This document shows positions 21,299 to 29,635 of a stretch of DNA of 29,635 bases, piece after piece (positions within the stretch are counted from its first letter, which is position 1; each line of letters starts with the position of its first letter). Made by a program: the position numbers and the translations under genes. This DNA comes from Cochliopodium minus (Eukaryota; Discosea; Himatismenida; Cochliopodiidae): contig JAMYWO010000413.1 of assembly GCA_024220525.1 (NCBI GenBank), positions 1 to 29,635 on the forward strand, given 5' to 3'. The notes beneath the pieces are model-generated. The model had not been told where the DNA came from. It saw nothing but the letters and a program-made list of their open reading frames with translations, and did not search any database.

Positions 21299-21687
21299 TT
21301 ATGTGATTCTTTTACTCTTTTGAATAAATTTTTTTTTTTTTTTATTTTAATTTAATACCATGATTTAATAAAAATAAAAATATAATAAAATAAAATCAAT
21401 TGAAATTTAAAGAAGAATTCAAAATAAATAATTGAAATTTGATTGAAATTTTAATAAAAATTATTTCATTTAATTTTCAAAGTAAATATTGAATTCTCAA
21501 ATAAACGTCAATGATACGAAAAATGATATCATTTTGAATCTCATTTAAAAGAAAACGTAAAGAGTAAAAAAATTTTGAAAATTAAAAGCACAAGTATCAA
21601 AATTTAACAAACAACACATATCCTGCTCTCCAAAATTTCATTTAAATCTAAATATTAATTAAAATCCAAATAAAGATTAATTTTAAT
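21299..21687. other. AT-rich intergenic region
   Basis: 389 bp between two minus-strand genes. No open frame longer than a few codons, no tRNA-like cloverleaf and no tandem array were seen. It should hold the LRR gene's promoter and the protease gene's 3' untranslated region. Confidence 0.5.
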
Positions 21688-24205
21688 TTAGTTTCTTTGT
21701 ATTCCAATATAATCTGATTTGGAGTTTTGAAGCATAGTATTTTCATATCTGAATTCTAGTGAATACTTTAAGAAGAAAGGATTTCCAAGTATTATACCTT
21801 TAATGTAAAAAAAAAAAAAAAAAAAATAAAAAAAAAAAATAATAAAAATTTTTTAAACAATGATGGAGAGATCTTCTTACATTTTCTACAAACATCATTA
21901 TTTTCCAAAAGAAGAAAGAATTTTCTACGACCAGTATCCATATCAACAAAATCAGAAATGTCAAAAGAAAACTCAACATCCTCCCTTTCTATATCCCCTA
22001 TCTGGAGAAAAAAGCATAAAAAATTATTTTTTTTTTTGAGTAATAAAGTATTACTTTATTATCGAAAATGAAAGATAAACTTTTGACAATGATGTTTTTG
22101 GGATCTGCATAAAGATCCAATCCTTCATCTCTGCCTAAAGCAAAATGTCCAGAACGAAAATCTAAATGGATGAAAAAATTATAAAAATTGAAATTAAAAA
22201 AAAAAAACAATTAATTAATACCCTTGATGAATTGTTGGATTTCTTTAGTATCTCCATTTCCAAAACTTTTTTTTTTTAAATGTCAATTTATTTTTTTTTT
22301 TTTGAAAAAAATGATATTTTGAAGAATACCTTTGAGGAAACATGAAAAGATTAGAATATCCATTGTCAATCCAAGCCAAACTAAAACTTCTGTTGTCAAA
22401 TTTTTTGTCGTCTGAAAAAAAAAAAATTAAAATATTATTGAAATAAAAAAATATTAAATAAAATAATTGAAATAAAAAAATTTCAAAAATAATGTCCAAA
22501 TTAAAAAAAGAATTAAATTAATTACCCTTTTGATTTTTCCAAGAAGCAGAGTAATTCCAATGAACAGCATCCATTATTCGAGTTATCACGTTCCCGCTCT
22601 CATTGTCGTAGACTTCCCATTTGATAGATTTTATTTTCAAATACCACAAAGAACCTGAGAAAAATAAAAATAAAAATAGGATTCAAAAAAAAAATAATCT
22701 TTATTTATTTTTTGTTAATTATTTAAATATTTAACAAAAAATTATTAGAAATTTGAATAAATTTGAATAAATTTTTTTTAATTTTTTTTAATTTTTTTTT
22801 TGGACCATCTACTACTTCGCTTGGGAGATGGCACTGATAATGATGAACATCATTTCTGGAAGAGAGTCCTCCGCCAAACCTGACTTTTCTCGAAAGTTCG
22901 TTTTTTTCATTGATAGATTTGTCAAAGCAAAAAACAGGTTCGTGTCCATCTAAATTTTTAGAAATTTTTTTTGTTTTAAAAATTTTTTTGTTTTAAAAAT
23001 TTTTTTGTTTTTAAAATTTTTTGTTTCAAAAATTTTTTTGTTTTTAAAATTTTTTTGTTTCAAAAAATTTTTTTGTTTTAAAAATTTTTTGATTTTAAAA
23101 ATTTTTTTGATTATAAAAATTTTTTTTTTTCAAAGTTTACTCTCGTAAATTTTGGACAAGAAGTTCTGAGTTTTGGAGGGGATTTTGCTGAAGCCAGTTC
23201 CTATTAACAAATTGAAATTGACAGAGTTTTCGATGTTTTTCAGTTCGCAAATTTCCAACTTGGTACACATTCTCAGCTTCAACAAAATGCTTTCTCCTTC
23301 TTTTTCTTCCTCTCCTTCTTTTCCCAAAAATATCTTCTCAGTTATATAAACTGCTTCTCCTGTTAATTTTTAAATAAATAAAGTATTTAAAATTTAATTA
23401 GATTTTTAAAATTCTTTCTTTATTTTTTTATTTTATTTTTATTTTTATTTATTTATTTTTATTTTTATTTAAATATTTTTAGTTTGTTTCATTTTTTTTT
23501 TTTAATTATTTTAATTTAGTTTTTATTTTTTTGTAAGATTTTAATAAATTTTTAATAATTTAATTAATTTTTAAATTTTTTTTTTACCAAATACACTGTC
23601 ATGCTTTTTTTAGTTATTTAATTATGAAATTTTAAATTTTAAATCTTTTCTGGTGTTATTTACGGAGATTGGTGGCGCAGATTCGTTATGATGAATAATG
23701 AAATGGGGAGAAGAGTGGGTCTTTTCAGAAAAACTTTTCAGTTCCTATTTAAGAAATAAAATAAATAAAAAATTAAATTTTAAAAGTTAAAAATTTTTTT
23801 TTAAACAGGTAAATCAATGTTGCTGTTGTGTTTTTCGAATTTTTTGTGAAATTTGAATGATTCATCAGCTATTATTTAATTATGAAAAATATTTAATGAT
23901 TTAGGAGATAAATTATAAAAATGAGATTAAGATCAAAACCTATGATCCAAGAGAAACATCCACCTAATTTAATTAAAAGTACAATGAAATTATAATTTTT
24001 TTATTTTATGGTTCCAATATCTATACCCGTATCGAATAATACTCTCATTTTGGTATTTCCAAATTGGAGGATCGAGATTGCTTGCTTTTGCAGATAATTT
24101 TTGAAGAATTAAATTGAGACATTATATAAAGAAAAGATAATTTACAGATGAACAAATTGAATCTTCTTGAATGATATATTCAAATTCAATTGGATCCTTC
24201 TTCAT
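21688..24205 (-). CDS. Pepsin-like aspartic protease (A1 fold), 14 exons, no signal peptide
   Basis: Exons (minus): 24205-24146, 24084-24027, 23963-23940, 23868-23807, 23744-23664, 23603-23588, 23359-23141, 22949-22806, 22654-22526, 22411-22330, 22265-22222, 22161-22055, 22001-21881 and 21797-21688 (TAA); 1257 nt, 418 residues, all phases consistent. Family landmarks occur in order: QFGNTKMRVLFDTGGCFSW with catalytic Asp38-Thr-Gly; LLIGTGFSKIPSK (the G-x-G-F turn); KVRFGGGLSSRNDVHHY (the FGG-D hairpin); LAWIDNGYSNLFMFP at the second active site (Asp280-Asn-Gly instead of Asp-Thr/Ser-Gly); and CIILGNPFFLKYS near the end (the ILG-x-x-F motif). The protein starts MKKDPIEFEY, so it lacks a signal peptide and a propeptide, unlike secreted or lysosomal relatives. 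The altered second triad may lower or abolish activity. Confidence 0.85.
22963..23130. repeat. Imperfect tandem repeat of about 16-17 bp in a protease intron
   Basis: A unit of A4-5, T6-8, then GTTTT or GATTT repeats about ten times between protease exons 8 and 7. Copies differ by one or two bases (G to GA, A to C). It fills nearly the whole intron and leaves the splice sites intact. Confidence 0.85.
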
Positions 24206-24499
24206 TTTTTTTTTTTTCAATTGAAAAGATAAATAAAATAAATAAAATAAATTTTCGCACAAAAATAAAAGAATTTCTCAAATTCCAAGAACAATCGAAA
24301 ATGAGTTAGTTGATATTAAGGAAAAATAATTTGCATAATTATGCGAATCACCATACAGTGTATGTAATATCAGTTGTATATTAATATAGAGATGAATGAT
24401 TTTTTTTTATCGTGTTAAAAATATGTCCGAAGACACATATGAAAAAATAATATTCAAATAAAAATTAAAAATAAATTTTTTTATAAATAAGGTTGTTTT

Positions 24500-25883
24500 T
24501 CAAAAAATTTTGGAGAGTCTGATCTGATTGAGACGAGTCTTTTTATACAATAAATAAATAGATACAGCAAAAATAGCGAAGAGAATGAAGAACTTATGGC
24601 GTTTGAAGTAGTAGACCAAAAGTGCGTCCCACTCGTACCAAGAGTTGCCTTCTACTTCACTAAAGAAAGTCAAAGGAGAGCCGGTACTAGGTTATAAAGT
24701 TTAATAAAAAAAAGTATTTTTTTAAATAAAATTAATTTTATTTTATTTTAATTTGAGTTTTATTTTATTTTAAATTGATTAATTTTTTTTCACATTTTTT
24801 TTTTTTCATATTTTTTTTTAAATACATTTTTTTAATTTATTTTTTGTGATATCATTATAATTTTAAAAAGAAAAAGTTTTGTCACCTTTCTTCATGGAGA
24901 CGAGGCATGATGGCACAAACATCTTTTTTGTCATAATAGTCGTTATATTGAAGAGCGATGTAGATGGGGCCTGTGGAAAACAAAATGGCGAGGTAAGGTA
25001 AAGGCAACCCGTAAAATGTGCTGGATGGTTTCAAATTGTTGATCAATCTTTCGAAGAATGGGTGTTTAGGGCTCGATATCATAAAATCCGCAGCAAAACC
25101 TTTCAAAAAAAAATTAATAAAAAAAAAATTTAAATTTAAAAATTAAATTAAAAGGAAAAAAAAAAATTAAATTAAAATTGATATTAAATTAAAATAAAGT
25201 CACCAATTGGGTTAGTTCCCAATAAAGTTACATTACACCTTTTGACCACTTCGTCAAGTCCACATCTATCCACGATCATATCCATGTCGGCATACAAACC
25301 TTAACACATAGAATCAAAAAAAAAAAAAAAAAGATTTTAAGTATTAATTTATTTCTTTTATGAGAATGTAGAATCAATTCTAATTAAATTTTATTTAATT
25401 TTATTCTAAGGTTTTTATTTTACCTCCATGATGATAAATAATGAAATATTTGAGTGCATCAACCCTTTGGATCTTTCTACCAAATGAATTGAAGGTATCC
25501 ATGAACCATGGATAATTCTCCTTCAAAAATTTGACCGCCATCTCATCGGTCCACAAGATACGCTTCCATTTCTCCTTGGAACACGTGCCATTCACATAGA
25601 TGTTCCACGAATCATATGATCGCTCCCATTTCTTGGGCACTATATCATTCTTCCAAAGCTGATGAATCACCCTTGGCACATCGTTATATTTTAAAGTGCT
25701 TTTATAATCCAATGCTATCCATTCTGTCTCCTCTGTTATTGTCTTTTTCAATGTATCCCAGTGCTTCGCCTTTTGCATCCTCATCAATTTGTTCATCACT
25801 ATCAATATCCTCAATCCACTTTGCAATAGATAAAACAATACTCCTATCAAGATGAATATGATGATATATTTTGTTTTGACCAT
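24500..25883 (-). CDS. GT32-type glycosyltransferase (OCH1/SUR1-like), two membrane segments, four exons
   Basis: Transfers a sugar from a nucleotide donor in the secretory pathway. Exons 25883-25424, 25299-25204, 25099-24886 and 24686-24500 (TGA) join in phase to 318 residues. An N-terminal anchor (IIIFILIGVLFYLL, about 7-21) suggests a type II Golgi protein. The Gly_transf_sug signature is present: VPRVIHQLWKND, a W-x-D-E element (RILWTDEMAVKFL), YPWFMDTF, RVDALKYFIIYHHGG, and the metal-binding Asp158-Met-Asp160 in GLYADMDM, created across an intron. Further on are the family's GTNPIGFAADFMISSPKHPF and ILFSTGPIYI. A second hydrophobic segment lies near residues 287-304. This DxD plus C-terminal anchor layout resembles yeast SUR1/CSH1 (inositol-phosphoceramide mannosyltransferase) more than OCH1; substrate is not proven. 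Confidence 0.9.
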
Positions 25884-26123
25884 CTCAATAATATGATAAA
25901 GCCTTTACTCTTTCCCGCTTTCAATTTTTTTTTAAATATTTTTTGCTTTCAAATAAAAGAAAAAATAAATGAAAATGTAAGATGTTATTCGATTATACCT
26001 AATGGTCAATTGGATAACTGTTATATTGAAGCTTTTTTTCACACCAATTCAGTTTTTTTCTTTATTTTATAATTTTTTCACCCTTTGATGATAGAAAATT
26101 CATAAAATTAGGGAAAATTCTTC

Positions 26124-28034
26124 ATGTTTGGGTAACAATTTCTTAAACTATTATATTTTGCTCAATTTTTATCTCAATCAATTGATAAAAAAAAAAAAAA
26201 TTTGGATGGAAAGTTCAAATTGCCATGGATATCACAGTTTTTTTTATGATGGTATATAATCTTATAAAGCTTTATATTCAGGTTGATAAAATACATTATT
26301 CATCAAACAGAAAATAAAAGGATATTGTATGGATGTGGAAAAAATAATCAAGGTAAAATATTAAACAATCATATATTTGATTAACCATTTAATTTTTTGG
26401 GTGAATAATAGGACAATTAGGAGATGGAAGCAAAATAAATAAAAACAGGATCGTGGAAATAATGAAAGGAAAAGATATCATCTCTATAAGCAGCGGCCTT
26501 GAATTTACCTTGATCTATTGTCAAAACGGAGACCTTTTTGGAATGGGAAATCCCGAAGCTTTACAAAAGAAAGAACAAACAATTATTCCTAAATTGATAA
26601 TAAGAGACAACCAAATAAAGTCGGTTTGTTGTTGTTTTAACTTTTCTTTCATTTTGAAGCATGATGGGAAAGTTTTGAAAAATTTCAGTGAAGAAATTCA
26701 AGACAACATAAAGATGATATCTTCTGGTAAATATTAAATGAAATTTAAAAAATGAAGAAATTGTAAATAGAAAGCTTTAAAATAAAAATTAACATTAAAA
26801 AATAAAAACTAACATTTAAAACGAAATTGTGAAAAGCAAAATTAATTTATCTATTTTTTTTTACACACAAAATTAATATTTATAGGTTATTGTTTTATTT
26901 TGATGTATTCAAACGATGAAAGTCTATTCGGATATGGAGACAATTATCGTAAACAACTTGGTGAAAGACCCATTGTCAAGGGAAAATGTCATTATTTATT
27001 TGACATACCTCAAATCAAATCGATGGAGTGTGGTGCTTATTTTAGTTTGGTTTACAAAGAAAATGGTGATTTAATGGGTTGGGGAGACAACTGTATTAAA
27101 ATTCAAAATAAAAATATAAATTTAAAAAATTATTTTTAAAATATAATCTCAATTTAAAAATAAAATTTACTTTTAAAAAAATATTTATTTAAAAAAATAT
27201 TTATTTAAAAATTTATTTATTTAAAAATTTATTTATTTAAAAAATATTTATTTATTTAGTTTCTGGTCAACTTGGTTTGGGAGACTCAAAGTTAGGAGAA
27301 CATGGAACCCCAACATTAATTTTGAATGATAAAAATATCAAACAAATAAATTGCGGGTATTATCACAGTATGTACTTAACTTTCGATAACGAGATATTTG
27401 TCTTTGGAGAAAATAAGTCAGGACAAGTTAAAAAATACTGTTGATAATTACTTAAATAATTTATTATTTTTTTTCAAATAATTTTTTAATTTGTTTTATT
27501 AATAAAACTCAAGTTAGGAATAGGAAACACCATTAATGTTAGTTTTCCTGCTAAAATTAATACTAATAAAGAAAAAATAAGGTCTATTTCTGCATGTTCC
27601 CTTCAATCTTTCTATTATACAGAAAAAGGAGATGTTTTTTCATTTGGAAGTAGCATGTAATTTAATAATTTACTTTTTATTTTTATTTTTTATTTTAGAA
27701 TCATTCAATTTTCAATGTTTTTATTTTATTTTTTTATTTTTTTATTTAAAGGTACGGTCAACTTGGGAATGGAGATAAAAAGACCGAAAATGATCCTATT
27801 AAAGTAATCAACTTACCAAATCTCTCCATTTTTATTTCAAAATCGACAAATAACTTGAGGTTGTGGTCTCCTGAAAAACACTCCTCCTTTCCACCTTTTT
27901 TCAAACAAAATATTCAAACCTTTCTTAAATGTTTAAAGTGTAAACAAGCAAATTGGAATCTAAAACTTCCCAAGTTCATTTTGTTTGAGGTCATCATGTT
28001 TTATTCTTCTCCTCCTTCTAAAATTTGTGTTTAG
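26124..28034 (+). CDS. RCC1-repeat (beta-propeller) protein 2, eight exons
   Basis: Exons 26124-26131, 26214-26251, 26311-26352, 26412-26726, 26886-27092, 27260-27426, 27514-27656 and 27752-28034 (TAG) join in phase to 400 residues. The first three exons are only 8, 38 and 42 nt; they are accepted because they rebuild a propeller start (MFGSNCHGYHSFFYDENKRI, then LYGCGKNNQGQLGDG). Further repeats: LFGMGN, LFGYGDNYRKQLGE, LMGWGDNFSGQLGLGD, VFGENKSGQLGIGN and FSFGSSMYGQLGNGD. Residues 345-395 form the W-S-x3-H ... L-P-K-F-I module shared with the other RCC1 protein and the ankyrin protein. Introns again fall at the repeat turn before GQLG. The two RCC1 proteins are distant paralogs, about 17 kb apart. 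Confidence 0.9.
27160..27257. repeat. Imperfect tandem repeat of TATTTATTTAAAA units in an RCC1 intron
   Basis: Units of 12-15 bp built from AAAA, TATTT and ATTTA repeat about six times directly before the acceptor at 27258-27259. No coding or regulatory meaning is evident. Confidence 0.7.
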
Positions 28035-28086
28035 AAGAAAACTTTTAATAAGATAAATTAATTCAAGATAATTAAATAAATAAAAA

Positions 28087-29194
28087 ATGAACACATCTCC
28101 TGGAAAAAAGAAACTTACTATTGCTATCAATGTATATCATTTTTTTGGAACTTTTTATCATTTTCATATCAAAATTGTATATTTGCCTCCATATTTAAGG
28201 GATGCACACATGGTAAAAAAAAATAATATAAAAAATTAATATTGGTTCAAAAATGAATTTTATCTTATTCAAGATTGATATTTCTCATTAATGATATGAG
28301 AAATATACTTTCAAGAATAATTCTTAATTTTTATTTTTTTATTATTTATTTTTTATTTTTTTAGGAGAATTAGATATAATCTATGATACTCTCAAAATGG
28401 TGGAGCAAAAAGAGGGCAAAAAAGTGGATCTGTTCATCAGTTGTGGGGATTTCCAGTCGGTAAGAAATCAAAACGATCTTTTCTCTTTGTCTTGTCCCGT
28501 CAAATACAAACACATGAACACTTTTTATAAGTACTATTCTGGAGAAAAGGAAGCACCTTATCTCACTTTGTTTATTGGAGGAAATCAGTAACAATTTTTT
28601 TTAAAAATAAAAAAATTAAAACAAAAAATAAAAACATGAAAATAAAAAAAAATAAAAATAAAAAATTATGAATAAAAAAATTTATAACTTTAAAATATAA
28701 ATAAAAATTTAAAGACATCAATATTTTTGTAAAACAGATTATTAAAAATAAAAGATTAAATATTAAATAAAAAATCAAGACATTAAAATATGATCATTTA
28801 CAAATCAATAAAATAAATAATAAAAAATGATTTCAAATTATCGTTTATGATAATAAAGAAAATGATTAATTTAATATTAAATAATTAAAGAATTTTTTAA
28901 AAAAATTTTAAAGTGAAGCTTCCAATTATCTCAGAGGTAATCCATTATTTATTTTTACGATTTTCATTTTTTTGAGTTTCTTTTTTAATTTTTAATGAAA
29001 AGAGCTTTTCTATGGAGGGTGGGTCGCCCCAAAAATTTACTATTTGGGTGCCACTGGAGTAGTTAATATAGGAGGATTGAGAATAGGTGGAATGAGCGGA
29101 ATTTTCAAGCATTATGATTTCCACAAAGTAAATTTTTTTTTTTATAATTTTTTTCAATTTTAATTTTTAATTTTTATTTTTATTTTTATTTTTA

Positions 29195-29225
<31 letters not shown>

Positions 29226-29281
29226 TTTATTTTATTTTATTTTTATTTTTATTTTATTTTTTATTTTTATTTTTATTTTTA

Positions 29282-29312
<31 letters not shown>

Positions 29313-29512
29313 TTTGTAATTTTTCATTTATTTGATATTTTTTTTATTTTTTACTTTTTATTTTTGATTTCTTTTTTAGGGATACCACGAGACATTCCCT
29401 TTGAACAAAGGCCACATAAATTCTATTTACCACATTCGTAATTTTGACATTTTCAAACTCAACCAACTCTCTGGTAAAATGGACATCATGATCTCTCACG
29501 ATTGGCCCGAAG
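28087..29512 (+). CDS. DBR1: Lariat debranching enzyme DBR1, 5' part (six exons), gene runs off the right edge
   Basis: Hydrolyses the 2'-5' bond of excised intron lariats in the nucleus. Exons 28087-28131, 28200-28212, 28365-28587, 28914-28936, 29003-29127 and 29380-29512 join in phase to about 187 residues. Metallophosphatase motifs are complete so far: GCTHGELD (made across a 13-nt exon), [32 protein letters not shown] (the GNH motif is made across an intron) and MISHDWPEG. The family-specific APKIYYLG and [20 protein letters not shown] are also present. The last visible exon ends at GAAG followed by GCAAAA, so its donor appears to be GC rather than GT; the intron then continues past the window. 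The C-terminal half lies beyond the edge. Identity is near certain. Confidence 0.95.
29156..29317. repeat. TTTTA pentanucleotide microsatellite in a DBR1 intron
   Basis: About thirty units of TTTTA or TTTTTA, slightly interrupted, fill most of the intron between DBR1 exons 5 and 6. They lie well away from the acceptor TTTTTTAG at 29379. Confidence 0.9.
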
Positions 29513-29555
29513 GCAAAAATTTTTTAAATTTTTTTAATCTTTTTTTAATTTTTTT

Positions 29556-29635
29556 TTAATTTTTTATTTTTCATTTTTTATTTTTTATTTTTTATTTTTT
29601 ATTTTTTATTTTTTATTTTTTATTTTTTATTTTTT
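29556..29635. repeat. ATTTTTT heptanucleotide microsatellite at the right edge
   Basis: Consecutive ATTTTTT units run to the last base of the window inside the next DBR1 intron. A shorter version of the same heptamer occurs at about 140-200 near the left edge. The array may have limited the assembly here. Confidence 0.85.

Noticed and set aside
24027-24086. Reading protease exon 2 as a Leu-Ser-Ala-Lys-type stretch in another frame
   Set aside because: That frame needs no proper acceptor and loses the family motif; starting after AG at 24085 gives FDTGG with correct phase.
25981-26040. tRNA-like stretch (GTCAATTGGATAACTG resembling a D arm)
   Set aside because: No matching acceptor stem, anticodon arm or T arm (GGTTCNANNCC) could be found on either strand.
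29156-29635. CRISPR-like or telomeric array at the right edge
   Set aside because: Units are pure T/A penta- and heptanucleotides without spacers or G-rich telomere units; they lie inside DBR1 introns.

Overview
The window is nuclear DNA from an AT-rich, intron-rich, free-living protist. Every gene that could be joined uses short U-rich GT...AG introns, mostly about 40 to 150 nt. TAA, TGA and TAG all end clear genes, so the standard code applies. The mix of gene families fits an amoeboid lineage such as Anaeramoebae, Heterolobosea or Amoebozoa: F-box proteins, RCC1 and ankyrin proteins, a SAM/P-loop NTPase, TOP1 and DBR1. That placement is a guess from content. Exon joins were worked out by hand from splice sites and reading phase; in all full-length models the joined length is a multiple of three.

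Layout. 1-1256: a partial minus-strand coiled-coil exon and an unrecognised plus-strand helical protein. 1417-4614 (-): DNA topoisomerase I in seven exons. 4994-8933 (+): an F-box/SPRY protein, an F-box-like protein with a C-terminal membrane anchor, and an RCC1-repeat protein. 8974-18800 (-): a rearranged accessory block. It holds a long ankyrin-repeat gene (14545-18800), a truncated copy of its 3' part (8984-10708), and between them a SAM + P-loop NTPase + nuclease-like gene (11210-14405) resembling Crinkler/RHS-type (CR) proteins. The two ankyrin copies sit in direct 1768-bp repeats offset by 5561 bp, introns included, with two substitutions noticed. 19096-19821 (+): a cysteine-rich secreted or surface protein. 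20027-21298 (-): a leucine-rich-repeat protein. 21688-24205 (-): a 14-exon pepsin-like aspartic protease without a signal peptide. 24500-25883 (-): a GT32 (OCH1/SUR1-type) glycosyltransferase. 26124-28034 (+): a second RCC1 protein. 28087-right edge (+): the 5' part of DBR1, the lariat debranching enzyme.

The main links are these. The two RCC1 proteins and the ankyrin protein end in the same short module (W-[ST]-x3-H ... F-[RK] ... P-K-x-[ILV]), although their repeat domains are unrelated. With two F-box proteins nearby, this hints at a set of ubiquitin-ligase substrate adaptors, which is inference. The CR-like gene between recent direct repeats, next to an inverted fragment of the ankyrin gene, marks 9-18.8 kb as a recently rearranged locus. 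The rest is housekeeping: TOP1, DBR1 and GT32.
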